From Asanoa siamensis (GTDB lineage: Bacteria > Actinomycetota > Actinomycetes > Mycobacteriales > Micromonosporaceae), in contig NZ_BONE01000025.1 of assembly GCF_016862555.1 (NCBI RefSeq), positions 42,366 to 106,365 of the forward strand: a DNA stretch of 64,000 nt, given 5' to 3'. The notes beneath the pieces were generated by a model. That model had not been told where the DNA came from and made no database searches. It saw only the letters and a list, made by a program, of their open reading frames with translations. Positions 55,905 through 64,000 of the stretch are shown here, in pieces. Made by a program: the position numbers and the translations under genes. Position 1 is the first letter of the stretch. Each line of letters opens with the position of its first letter.

Positions 55905-58154
55905 TCACCCGGGGCCGCCACCGTTCATCACTACCTCCGCGGTCATCGGCAGCTCGTTCATCCGCCGGCCGGTGGCGTGGAAGACCGCGTTGGCGATCGC
56001 CGCGGCCGCACCCACCTGGCCGACCTCGCCGACGCCCTTGACGCCCAGCGGGCCGACCACGTCGTCCTCGACCTCCACGAAGTCGACCTGGATGTCGGGG
56101 ATGTCGGCGTGCACGGGCACCAGGTACTCGCCCAGGTTGTTGAGTGCCCACCGGCCCGACTGGCGGTCGATCTGGTTGCCCTCCAGCAGTGCCTGGCCGA
56201 GCCCCCAGAGCATGCCGCCCAGCAGCTGGCTGCGGGCCAGCTTGGGGTTGAGCACGCGGCCGGGGGCGAACACGCCGGTCATCCGGCGCACCCGGACCAG
56301 CCCCAGGTCCTTGTCGACGGCCACCTCGGCGAACTGCGCGCCGAAGGTGAGCAGCCCGTGCGGGGTGTCCATGCCGGGCGGCGTCCAGCTGCCCAGCGCC
56401 TCCATGTCGAGCAGCCGGTTGCGCTGCAGCAGGTCCGCGTAGGACTCGCCGATGGACGGGTCCAGAGTGGACGTCATCCGGCCGTCGGCCACCTTGACCG
56501 AGCTCGGCGAGAGCCCGTGCAGCGGCGACTTCCCGTCGTTGACGGCGTGCGCGATCAGGTCGTTGCGCAGGGTCGTGGCCGCGTTGTGCACGGCCGACGA
56601 CTGCATGGTCGCCCCCATCGAGCCCACGGCCGACGTGGTGTTGGGCAGGTCGGTGTCGCCCGCCTCGAACCGCAGCACGTCCATGTCGACGCCGAGCCCG
56701 TCCGCGCCGACCTGGGACATCGAGGTCGTGACGCCGATGCCGAACTCCTGCGCGCTGGTCTGGATGACCACGCTGCCGTCGTGGAAGATCCGGGCCCGGG
56801 CGTGCTGCACCGGCATCATGAACGCGACCGGGTAGCCGGCGCCGGCGACGCCCGTACCGATGAGGTCGTTGCCTTCCTGCCGTGTCCCCGGTGTCGGGTC
56901 GCGGCCGGCCCAGCCGAACAGGTCGGCGCCGCGGCGCAGGCAGTCCGCCATGCCGTCGCTGGACCACGGGTTGCCGTGGTTGTCGACCGGCGGATGGTTC
57001 ATGATCCGCAACTCGATCGGGTCCATCCCCAACTCGTACGCGAGCCGGTCCATCGCCGTCTCCAGCGTGAACGAGCCGAGCGACTCGCCGGGTGCCCGGG
57101 TGAACGTCGGCGTCATCGTGTTGCCATGGATGAGCTGGTGGTCGCCGAGGTAGTTGTCGCAGCCGTAGATCTGCGTCGACACGCCGGTCGCCGGCTCGGC
57201 CCAGTCGTCGAACGGCGAGGTCACCGAGAGCTTCCGGTGCCGGATCGCGGTCAGCCGGCCGTCCCGGCCCGCACCCAGCGTGATCCGCTGCTCCTGCTCC
57301 TCGCGGTGCCCGTTGGAGGTGAAGCTCTGCGGCCGGGTCAGCGCGAGCCGCACCGGGCGGCCCACGTGCCGCGCGGCCATCGCGGCCAGCGTCACGTGCG
57401 GCCAGACCATCGCCTTCGACCCGAACCCGCCGCCGACGAAGTGGGTGATCACGCGGACGTCGCTGAGCGGGATGCCCAGCAGCGACGCGACCGTGAGCTG
57501 GCTGGCCCGTACGCCCATCGTGGAGTCCCAGAGGGTGACCCGGTCGCCGTCCCACTGCGCCGTCGTCACCGACGTCTCCAGCGGGTTGTGGTGGTTGGCG
57601 GCGAAGTGGTACGTGGCGTCGACGGTCACCTCGGCCGCGGCCAGGGCACCCTCCACGTCGCCCCGCTCGTCCGTCGCCGGCATCAGCCCGCCGAACAGCG
57701 TCTTCGCCTGGGTCGCCGAGGCCCGCCCGTCCGCGATCGTCGCCACGGGAACGCCCGGCTCGTAGGTGATGTCGAGCAGCGCCGCGGCGTGCGCGGCCGC
57801 CTCCTCCGAGTCGGCGACCACGAGGGCGACCGGCTGTCCCCAGTAGTGCACGACGTCGTCCTGCATCGGGAAGAAGCTCTCCCCCGGCGCCGGCTGGCCG
57901 GCCAGCGACGGGATCAGCCGCGGCTGGTTCGCGACCTTCGGCGTGTTGCGGTGCGTCATGATGCCGAAGACGCCGCCCGCCGCCCGGGCCGCCGTCTCGT
58001 CGATCGACACGACCCGGCCGTTGGCCACCGCGGCACCCACGATCAGCCCGTACGCGAGGCCGGGCAGCACGATCTCGCCGCAGTAGCGACCCGTCCCGGT
58101 GACCTTGTCCGGCCCGTCGACACGGTTCACCGGCTTGCCCACGACGGGGCTCAT
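55905..58154 (-). CDS. Aldehyde/xanthine oxidoreductase, molybdopterin-binding subunit (PaoC-like)
   Basis: 749 residues, the size of PaoC-type large subunits. It begins VGKPVNRVDGPDKVTGTGRY, has the cofactor motif HFVGGGFGSK and QTSAQEFGIGVTTS, and ends with PLGVKGVGEVGQVGAAAAIANAV, which includes the active-site Glu. ATG in an ATGA overlap with the FAD subunit. It oxidises aldehydes or N-heterocycles at the molybdenum centre. The three genes are in the order 2Fe-2S, FAD, Mo, as in paoABC. Confidence 0.94.
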   Translation of the reverse strand: MSPVVGKPVNRVDGPDKVTGTGRYCGEIVLPGLAYGLIVGAAVANGRVVSIDETAARAAGGVFGIMTHRNTPKVANQPRLIPSLAGQPAPGESFFPMQDDVVHYWGQPVALVVADSEEAAAHAAALLDITYEPGVPVATIADGRASATQAKTLFGGLMPATDERGDVEGALAAAEVTVDATYHFAANHHNPLETSVTTAQWDGDRVTLWDSTMGVRASQLTVASLLGIPLSDVRVITHFVGGGFGSKAMVWPHVTLAAMAARHVGRPVRLALTRPQSFTSNGHREEQEQRITLGAGRDGRLTAIRHRKLSVTSPFDDWAEPATGVSTQIYGCDNYLGDHQLIHGNTMTPTFTRAPGESLGSFTLETAMDRLAYELGMDPIELRIMNHPPVDNHGNPWSSDGMADCLRRGADLFGWAGRDPTPGTRQEGNDLIGTGVAGAGYPVAFMMPVQHARARIFHDGSVVIQTSAQEFGIGVTTSMSQVGADGLGVDMDVLRFEAGDTDLPNTTSAVGSMGATMQSSAVHNAATTLRNDLIAHAVNDGKSPLHGLSPSSVKVADGRMTSTLDPSIGESYADLLQRNRLLDMEALGSWTPPGMDTPHGLLTFGAQFAEVAVDKDLGLVRVRRMTGVFAPGRVLNPKLARSQLLGGMLWGLGQALLEGNQIDRQSGRWALNNLGEYLVPVHADIPDIQVDFVEVEDDVVGPLGVKGVGEVGQVGAAAAIANAVFHATGRRMNELPMTAEVVMNGGGPG

Positions 58155-59140
58155 GAGGTCACCTCGCTCAGCTCCCGGACGATCGCCCGCTTGGCGAACG
58201 TCACCATGAACTCGTTCATCGGCGTCGTCCGCGCGTCGGCGAACTCGGCGTCGGCGGCCGCGGCGAAGTTCTCGGGCGTCGCGGGCCGGCCGATCAGCGC
58301 CTCCTCCGCGCGGTGCGCCCGCCAGGGCACGGTGCCGACGCCGCCGAGGGCCAGCCGCAGCTCGGCGACGTTGCCGGCGTCGTCGACCCGCATGGCCGAG
58401 AAGACCGAGACCAGGGCGAACTCGTACGAGGCGCGGTCGCGGTGCTTGACGTAGCGGGACGTGCGGGCGACCGGGAGGGCCGGCACGTCGATCGCGACGA
58501 TCAGCTCGCCGTGCGCGAGCGGGTGCTCGATGCTCGGCGTGTCCGCGGGCCGCAGGAAGAAGCGCTCGATCGGGATGGCGTTCGTACCGTCGGGCCCGAT
58601 CGTCCGGATCATCGCGTCCAACGCCACGAGCGCCACCGCGACGTCCGACGGGTGGGTGGCGATGCACTGCTCCGACGTGCCGAGCACCGCGTGCCCACGG
58701 TTGATCCCGGTCAGCGCCGAGCAGCCGCTGCCGGGCTCGCGCTTGTTGCACGGCGACTGGCCGTCGCGGAAGTACGAGCACCGCGTCCGCTGGCACATGT
58801 TGCCGCCCATCGACGCCATGTTGCGTAGCTGTTCGGACGCGCCCAGCAGGAGCGCCTGCGACATGCCGGGGTACCGCTCGACGATGCGCGGCGCCCGGGC
58901 CACGTCGCTCATCCGGGCCATCGCGCCGATCCGTACGCCGCCGTCGTCGACGTCCTCGAGATAGGTCAGCGGCAGGTCGTTGACGTCGACCAGCAGCGTG
59001 GGCTGCACGACGTTGAGCCGCAGCAGGTCGATCTCCGTGGTGCCGCCGGCCAGGAACGCGCTGTCGGGATGGCTGCTGACGGCGGCCACCGCCTCGTCGA
59101 TCGACCCGGCCCGGAAGAACGTGATCGGTCGCATCGTCAT
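58151..59140 (-). CDS. Aldehyde/xanthine oxidoreductase, FAD-binding subunit with 4Fe-4S insert (PaoB-like)
   Basis: 329 residues. The FAD-binding site is LAGGTTEIDLLRLN and SMGGNM. After it is a Cys-rich insertion, C116-x4-C121-x9-C131-x8-C140, matching the extra 4Fe-4S cluster site of PaoB and 4-hydroxybenzoyl-CoA reductase beta subunits, which ordinary xanthine dehydrogenases lack. It shares one nucleotide with the 2Fe-2S gene (TGATG). Confidence 0.93.
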   Translation of the reverse strand: MTMRPITFFRAGSIDEAVAAVSSHPDSAFLAGGTTEIDLLRLNVVQPTLLVDVNDLPLTYLEDVDDGGVRIGAMARMSDVARAPRIVERYPGMSQALLLGASEQLRNMASMGGNMCQRTRCSYFRDGQSPCNKREPGSGCSALTGINRGHAVLGTSEQCIATHPSDVAVALVALDAMIRTIGPDGTNAIPIERFFLRPADTPSIEHPLAHGELIVAIDVPALPVARTSRYVKHRDRASYEFALVSVFSAMRVDDAGNVAELRLALGGVGTVPWRAHRAEEALIGRPATPENFAAAADAEFADARTTPMNEFMVTFAKRAIVRELSEVTS

Positions 59141-59664
59141 CAGCCCCCGTCGTCGGCGTCGCGCACCTCGCGGATCGCCGCGTGGATGTTCGGGTACGCC
59201 TGGCAGCGGCAGATGTTGCCGCTCATGTGCTCCGCGATGTCGGCGTCGGTCGTCGCGTTGCCCTCGCGGAGCAGCGCGATCGCCGACATGATCTGCCCGG
59301 GCGTGCAGTAGCCGCACTGGAAGGCGTCATGGTCGATGAACGCCTGCTGCATCGGGTGCAACTCGCCGTCCTGCGCGATCCCCTCGATCGTGGCGATCTG
59401 GTGCCCCTCGCAGGAGTACGCCAGGGTCAGGCAGGACAGCACCCTGCGGCCGTCCATCCAGACCGTGCAGGCGCCGCAGGTGCCCTGGTCACAGCCCTTC
59501 TTCGTGCCGGTCATGTCGAGGTGGTCGCGCAGCGCGTCCAGCAGGCTGACGCGTGGTTCCAGCTCGATCGCGTACGTCGCGCCGTTGACGTCGAGGGTGA
59601 CCGGCTCGCCCCGCGGTCCCCGCAGGCCCGTTTCCGCGGGCGCGGTCGACTGGTTGATTGCCAT
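59140..59664 (-). CDS. Aldehyde/xanthine oxidoreductase, 2Fe-2S subunit (PaoA-like)
   Basis: 174 residues with two 2Fe-2S sites: C58/C63/C66/C78 (ferredoxin type) and C117/C120/C152/C154 (CGYC...CRC, helical domain). ATG start; first gene of the three-subunit set. It moves electrons from the molybdenum centre to FAD. A short N-terminal segment lacks a Tat motif, so the complex is probably cytosolic here. Confidence 0.94.
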   Translation of the reverse strand: MAINQSTAPAETGLRGPRGEPVTLDVNGATYAIELEPRVSLLDALRDHLDMTGTKKGCDQGTCGACTVWMDGRRVLSCLTLAYSCEGHQIATIEGIAQDGELHPMQQAFIDHDAFQCGYCTPGQIMSAIALLREGNATTDADIAEHMSGNICRCQAYPNIHAAIREVRDADDGG

Positions 59665-59747
59665 CGCTCGCTCCTCGGCTCGCTCGCCAGAGTTTCAGCA
59701 TCGCGAAGGCCGCGCGCGGGACGCGGGCGATCGGGGAATCCCGCGTG

Positions 59748-61007
59748 CTATCGGGCGAGAAGCGTGTCCAGGGGCACGCTGGGGTCGGCGAGCCGGTCGA
59801 GGTCGACATCCTGGCCGCTGTAGCCGGCCCGCACGAGTTTCTGGATATCGTCCTGGACGTCCCATATGTTGACGTTCATCCCCGCGAGCACGTGGCGCTG
59901 CCGGGTCCAGAACACCATGAACTCCGGCGTCTTGCCCTCCACGATGGACGGATCGCCGCGGAACACCACCCGGTCGTAGCCGCTGCGCGGGAACCAGCCG
60001 GCCAGCTCCATGCCGAGGTCGTACTGATCCGTGAAGAAATAGGGCAGGCGGTCGTACGAGACGTCCTGGCCGAGCATCGACCGGGCCGCGGCCGGGCCGC
60101 CGTTGAGCGCGTTGGCCCAGTGCTCGACCCGGACGTGCCGGTGGAACAGCGGGTGGTACGCGGACGCGACGTCGCCGCAGGCGTAGATGTCGGGGTCGCT
60201 GGTGCGCAGCGCGGCGTCGACCACCACGCCGTCGTCGACCCGCAGGCCGGCGTCGCGGGCCAACTCGACCTCGGGCGTGATGCCGACCGCGATCAGCACC
60301 GCCGACGCCGGCACCTCGGTGTTGTCGTCGAGCACGGCGTGGGTGAGCCGGTCACCGATCCCACCCAGCTCGCGCACCTGGGTGTCGAACCGGAACGTCA
60401 CCCCGTGCGCCTCGTGCAGGGCGCGGAAGACGGTGCCGACCTCGTCGCCCAGGACGTGCCGCAGCGGCGCGCGGTCGTTCTCGACGACGGTCACGTCGCA
60501 GCCGAACGTCCGCGCGGCGGCGGCGATCTCGAGGCCGATCCAGCCGGCGCCGATCACCACCACCGGGTCGCCCGCGCGCAGCGTCGCGCCCAACGCCTCG
60601 GACTGCTCGATCGTGCGCAGGCGGTGGATCCGCGGACCCTCGCCGCCGGGCAGGTCGAGGGTGCGCGGTGTCGAGCCGGTGGCCAGCAGCAGCTTGGTGT
60701 AGCCGAGGGTCTCGCCGCCGTCGAGCGTCACCGTGTGCGCGGCGGGGTCGACCGCGGTGACCACGGTGCCCGTCCGCAGCTCGATCCGTTGCCGGTCGTA
60801 CCACTCCTGGTCGTGCGGGAAGGCCTTCCCGCGCTCGTCCTTGCCGAGCAGATAGCCCTTGGACAGCGGCGGCCGCTCGTAGGGAAGCTGGGGCTCCCGG
60901 CCGATCAGCACGACGCGCCCGTCGAAGCCCTCGGCGCGCAGCGTCTCGGCGGCCCGGGCGCCGGCCAGCGACGCGCCCACGATCACGAACACCGGCTCGG
61001 TCGTCAT
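59748..61007 (-). CDS. Ferredoxin reductase-like FAD/NAD(P)H oxidoreductase
   Basis: 419 residues with two Rossmann motifs: VIVGASLAGARAAETLR at the N-terminus and VVVIGAGWIGLEIAAAAR in the middle, then YACGDVA for FAD. The C-terminal part (DQYDLGMELAGW) is that of rubredoxin/ferredoxin reductases linked to oxygenase or P450 electron chains. ATG at 61007 preferred over a TTG at 61019. It lies 83 nt upstream of the 2Fe-2S subunit gene and may supply or accept electrons for that complex. Confidence 0.92.
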   Translation of the reverse strand: MTTEPVFVIVGASLAGARAAETLRAEGFDGRVVLIGREPQLPYERPPLSKGYLLGKDERGKAFPHDQEWYDRQRIELRTGTVVTAVDPAAHTVTLDGGETLGYTKLLLATGSTPRTLDLPGGEGPRIHRLRTIEQSEALGATLRAGDPVVVIGAGWIGLEIAAAARTFGCDVTVVENDRAPLRHVLGDEVGTVFRALHEAHGVTFRFDTQVRELGGIGDRLTHAVLDDNTEVPASAVLIAVGITPEVELARDAGLRVDDGVVVDAALRTSDPDIYACGDVASAYHPLFHRHVRVEHWANALNGGPAAARSMLGQDVSYDRLPYFFTDQYDLGMELAGWFPRSGYDRVVFRGDPSIVEGKTPEFMVFWTRQRHVLAGMNVNIWDVQDDIQKLVRAGYSGQDVDLDRLADPSVPLDTLLAR

Positions 61008-61086
61008 TCGGACAGTCAACCAGAAACCACGCTCCGTGGCGTTTTATGCGGTGCGGTGTCCTCGGGCGGTGGCTAGCGTCCGACGC

Positions 61087-62145
61087 ATGACGCAGACGAC
61101 GGAAGAGTTCGCCGACCGCATGTTCCGCAGCGCCCTCGGCACCGCCGAGCTGCTCTCGGTCTACCTCGGCGACCGGCTCGGCTGGTACCGCGCGCTCGCC
61201 GAGGGCGGCCCGGCCGACGCCGCGGCGCTGGTGGAACGGGCCGGCGGCACGCGCCGGTACGCGCACGAGTGGCTGCAGCAGCAGGCGTCCTACGGCATCC
61301 TGACCGCCACGGGCGACGGCCGGTTCGCGCTGCCCGCGGGTGCCGCCGAGGTCCTCACCGACACCGGCAGCCTCAACTACCTCGCGCCGCTCGCCCGCAC
61401 CTTCGCGGCGGCGGCGATCCAGCTCCCGGCCCTGGTCGCGGCCTACCGGGACGGTGGCGGGGTCGGCTGGGCGGCGTACGGCACCGAGATGCGCGAGGCG
61501 CAGGCCGACGCCAACCGGCCCTGGTTCGAGCGCGAGCTCGCGGGCGCGCTGGCCGGCGTCGCCCACCTGGACGCGGCGCTGCGCCGGCCGGGCGCCCGGA
61601 TCGCCGACGTCGGCTGCGGCGGCGGCTGGTCGTCGATCGCGCTCGCCCGGGCCTACCCGGAGGCCACCGTCGACGGCTTCGACGTCGACAAGCCGTCGGT
61701 GGCCCTGGCCAACGCCAACGCCAAGGCGGCGGGGCTGCGCGACCGGGTGGCCTTCCACGAGGTCGACGCCGGCGGCGGGCTGCCCGGCGACGGCGGCTAC
61801 GACGCGGCGTTCGCGTTCGAGTGCGTCCACGACCTGCCCCGCCCGGCCCAGGTGCTGGCGGCCGTCCGCGGCGCGGTCCGCCCCGGCGCGCCGGTGGTCG
61901 TGATGGACGAGGCGGTCGCCGAGTCGTTCCAGGCGCCCGGCGACGACGTCGAACGGCTGATGTACGGGTTCAGCACGCTGGTCTGCCTGCCTGACAGCAT
62001 GACCGACCCGGAGTCGGTGGGCACCGGCACCGTGATGCGCCCGGACACGCTGCGCGACTACGCCCGGGCGGCCGGCTTCGCCGACGTCGAGGTGTTGCCG
62101 ATCACGGATTTCGGCTTCTTCCGCTTCTACCAGCTGACCCACTGA
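61087..62145 (+). CDS. SAM-dependent methyltransferase with N-terminal winged-helix domain
   Basis: 352 residues. An N-terminal dimerisation/winged-helix-like region (about 1-90, with SAELL-like GTAELLSVYLGDRLGWY) precedes the class I methyltransferase: motif I ADVGCGGGWSSIALAR, motif post-I VDGFDVD, then FAFECVHDLPRPAQVL. This layout resembles the Rv2258c-type methyltransferases. The acceptor is unknown. It diverges from the ferredoxin reductase-like gene. Confidence 0.9.
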   Translation: MTQTTEEFADRMFRSALGTAELLSVYLGDRLGWYRALAEGGPADAAALVERAGGTRRYAHEWLQQQASYGILTATGDGRFALPAGAAEVLTDTGSLNYLAPLARTFAAAAIQLPALVAAYRDGGGVGWAAYGTEMREAQADANRPWFERELAGALAGVAHLDAALRRPGARIADVGCGGGWSSIALARAYPEATVDGFDVDKPSVALANANAKAAGLRDRVAFHEVDAGGGLPGDGGYDAAFAFECVHDLPRPAQVLAAVRGAVRPGAPVVVMDEAVAESFQAPGDDVERLMYGFSTLVCLPDSMTDPESVGTGTVMRPDTLRDYARAAGFADVEVLPITDFGFFRFYQLTH

Positions 62146-62243
62146 CGGGTGTGGGCGCAGTCATACTCAGACTGAGCACAACCGGCGCTACCGTCGACGC
62201 GGGGAGTTTTGGGCTCCGCTTGTAACGGGGGAAGTGAGCCGGA

Positions 62244-63638
62244 ATGAACGCACCAACGCTCGAGATCCAGGCCGCGGAAGTCGCGCGGGAGGTCGACGGG
62301 CCGGTCCTGCTGCCGGGCGACGAGGACTTCGCCCGCGAGACCTCGGCCTTCAACATCAACGCCGTCATGCGGCCCGCGCTCGTGGTCGGCGCCACCGGCG
62401 CCCGGGACGTCCAGGCCGCCGTCTCGTTCGCGGACCGGCACGGCCTTCCGGTCGCGGTGCGCGGCGCCGGCCACCAGGTCGTCCAGGCCGGGGCCGGCGC
62501 CGTGCTGGTCAACACCTCGCGGATGGACGACGTCGCGATCGACGCGGCCGCCCGGGTCGCCCGGGTCGGCGCCGGCGCCCGCTGGCACGACGTGGTCGAG
62601 GCCGCGGCGCGGGTCGGGCTGGCGCCGATGAACGGCTCCGCGCCGTCGGTCGGCGTCGTGGGCTACACCCTGGGCGGCGGGCAGAGCCCGGTGCTCGGGC
62701 GGTCGCTCGGGTACGCCGCCGACCACGTGCGCCGCGTCGAGATCGTGACCGCCGACGGCGCGCTGCGGACGGCGTCGGCCGAGACCGAACCCGACCTGTT
62801 CTGGGCGGTCCGGGGCGGCAAGGGGAACTACGGCGTGGTCACCGCGCTGGAGTTCGACCTGTTCCCGGTCACGTCGTTCTACGGCGGCGGGATCTACTAC
62901 TCGGGCGAGTGGCTCGCCGACCTGCTCGCCATGTGGCGGGACTGGGCGCCGACGCTGCCCGAGGAGGCCACCACCTCGGTGGCCGTGCAGCGCCTGCCGG
63001 ACCTCCCGGACCTGCCGGAGCCTTTGCGCGGCGCGTTCGTCGTGCACCTGCGGTTCGCGTACGTGGGTCCGGCGGCCGAGGGCGAACGCCTGCTCGCGCC
63101 GATGCGGGCGGCCGCGCCGGCGCTGCTCGACGCGGTGGCCGAGCAGCCGTACGCCAACGTCGGGTTCATCCACATGGACCCGCCGGACCCGATGCCCTAC
63201 CACGACCGGACCACCTCGCTGTGGGACCTGACGCCCGAGGCCGTGGCCACGCTGGTCGAGCTGACCGGGCCGGAGTCGGACTGCCCGCTCGTCAACGTCG
63301 AGATCCGCGCGCTCGGCGGCGCGCTCGACCGGGAGCCCGCCGTGCCCAACGCCGTACCGACCCGGGGTGTCCCGTTCGTGCTCTTCGGTTTCGGCCTCGG
63401 CGGGCCCGAGCAGGCCGGGCGGATGGGCGGCTACCTCGACGAGATCGTCCACCGGCTCGCGCCGTGGAGCGTCGAAGGCCGCAAGATGGTCAACTTCCTG
63501 TCACCGGACGAGGCGACCACGCCGGAGGCACTGCGGGCGGTGTACGGATCGCAGCGGTACGCGCGCCTCACCGAGATCAAGAAGGCGTACGACCCGACGA
63601 ACATGTTCCGCGTCAACCACAACATCCAGCCCGTCTAG
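62244..63638 (+). CDS. FAD-linked oxidase (PCMH/BBE family)
   Basis: 464 residues. The FAD-binding PCMH domain (VRGAGHQVVQAGAGAVLVNTS, GYTLGGGQSPVLGR) includes the His of GAGH, the likely covalent flavin site; the second covalent Cys of berberine-bridge enzymes is absent. The C-terminal BBE motif is YDPTNMFRVNHNI. It likely oxidises an alcohol, sugar or secondary metabolite. A GGGGGAAG site precedes the ATG. A hairpin terminator lies about 40 nt after the stop. The 98-nt gap before it holds a small CTCAG-A-CTGAG palindrome. Confidence 0.93.
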   Translation: MNAPTLEIQAAEVAREVDGPVLLPGDEDFARETSAFNINAVMRPALVVGATGARDVQAAVSFADRHGLPVAVRGAGHQVVQAGAGAVLVNTSRMDDVAIDAAARVARVGAGARWHDVVEAAARVGLAPMNGSAPSVGVVGYTLGGGQSPVLGRSLGYAADHVRRVEIVTADGALRTASAETEPDLFWAVRGGKGNYGVVTALEFDLFPVTSFYGGGIYYSGEWLADLLAMWRDWAPTLPEEATTSVAVQRLPDLPDLPEPLRGAFVVHLRFAYVGPAAEGERLLAPMRAAAPALLDAVAEQPYANVGFIHMDPPDPMPYHDRTTSLWDLTPEAVATLVELTGPESDCPLVNVEIRALGGALDREPAVPNAVPTRGVPFVLFGFGLGGPEQAGRMGGYLDEIVHRLAPWSVEGRKMVNFLSPDEATTPEALRAVYGSQRYARLTEIKKAYDPTNMFRVNHNIQPV

Positions 63639-63676
63639 GTATACCTAGGCCGGTCCGGGGGTCGGCTAAGGAGGGT

Positions 63677-63722
63677 GGGCGCCCCGCGGTTAGGGAATCA
63701 CTCCCGATGTCGCGGGGCGCCC
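63677..63722 (+). terminator. Hairpin terminator after the FAD-linked oxidase
   Basis: Perfect 12-bp arms GGGCGCCCCGCG and CGCGGGGCGCCC with a 22-nt loop that itself has a GGGA/TCCC pairing. Confidence 0.7.
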
Positions 63723-63770
63723 GGCCGCACAGGATTGAACCTGTCGAACGAGAACGACAGGAGATCCGCG

Positions 63771-64000
63771 ATGTACCAGCACCCCGACCTGATGCTCACC
63801 GTGGCACACGAACACCAGCGCGACCTGATCGCCGAGGCCGACCGCAAGCGGCTGTTCGGGCGGATCACCCGGCGCCGCCACCCGCGCGGCCGGGGCGGCG
63901 CACACCGGGAGCCCTCCAGACAGGTGCGCCTGACGCCGGGCGCGTTCGCGGTGCGCGCGCAGGCGATCGGCGCGTTGGCACTGCGCGACCTGCCGGGGCA
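63771..64000 (+). CDS. Small hypothetical protein, 3'-truncated
   Basis: At least 76 residues are visible and the frame stays open to the window edge. CAGGAG lies 7 nt before the ATG. The start (MYQHPDLMLTVAHEHQRDL then IAEADRKRLFGRI) is an amphipathic, charged helix followed by a basic Arg-rich region (TRRRHPRGRGG). I recall short proteins with a similar MYQHPxLMLxVAxEHQRDL start in actinomycetes, but no function. The partner genes lie outside the window. Confidence 0.75.
   Translation, partial: MYQHPDLMLTVAHEHQRDLIAEADRKRLFGRITRRRHPRGRGGAHREPSRQVRLTPGAFAVRAQAIGALALRDLPG

Overview
The window is very GC-rich, with strong third-position GC, many GTG starts and long operons whose genes overlap by ATGA, GTGA or TGATG. 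Together with DnaG and actinobacterial family types (NodIJ-like exporter, LAL-type LuxR regulator, MalK-less sugar ABC operon, ABATE/CGNR protein, PaoABC-like oxidoreductase), this suggests an actinomycete chromosome, most likely Micromonosporaceae. That taxonomic call is an inference. No rRNA, tRNA, CRISPR array or intact IS element was recognised.

Layout. 1-2.9 kb: the 3'-truncated ATPase of a ribose/xylose-type ABC importer, carrying an extraordinary repetitive N-terminal extension, behind a ROK regulator. 3.1-8.5 kb: a NodIJ/Drr-type exporter (ATPase plus two permeases), a small opposing membrane ORF, a conserved hypothetical gene and dnaG. 8.7-13.3 kb: a repeat-rich island with a giant LuxR regulator, a decayed tandem duplication of its 3' end, a 55-residue secreted-peptide ORF and five copies of a CCGCC-AGGT-GGCGG palindrome. 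13.3-17.0 kb: AlkZ-like protein, beta-helix lipoprotein, HIT protein, heme-degrading-domain protein and a small lipoprotein.

17.0-37.9 kb is the most interesting part. A plus-strand operon encodes a membrane-bound Ser/Thr kinase, a helical protein, a ClpB-like AAA+ ATPase with a degenerate first AAA domain, a small radical-SAM activase-like protein, a zinc-ribbon/FHA protein and a TPR-CHAT protease. It converges on a minus-strand operon encoding a dynamin-like GTPase, two atypical kinases, a DUF4407 membrane protein, a TerY-type vWA protein and a vWA-PP2C fusion, with a membrane-anchored beta-sandwich protein diverging from its promoter. The leaders of these units share an inverted repeat built on CTGACGGAC, so they probably form one regulon. 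I infer a phospho-signalling, stress or conflict-response system: kinases and a phosphatase set a state read by the FHA protein, the AAA+/radical-SAM pair remodels or activates a target, CHAT proteolysis is a likely effector, and the dynamin and DUF4407 proteins act at the membrane.

37.9-51.5 kb: an eleven-gene minus-strand operon led by a LacI regulator with three operator-like sites. It holds a sugar ABC importer, two ADP-ribosylglycohydrolases, ribokinase, a glycosidase-like/FGE-fold fusion, a secreted esterase with beta-propeller repeats, a CoA-transferase and a CitE-like lyase. I read it as uptake and salvage of a ribosyl-containing compound. 51.6-64 kb: a hydrolase remnant and hairpin cluster, MFS exporter with a divergent CGNR regulator, YjbR/MmcQ-like protein, cytidine deaminase, a membrane protein, a three-subunit molybdenum aldehyde oxidoreductase, a ferredoxin-reductase-like flavoprotein, a methyltransferase, a FAD-linked oxidase and the start of a small unknown gene.
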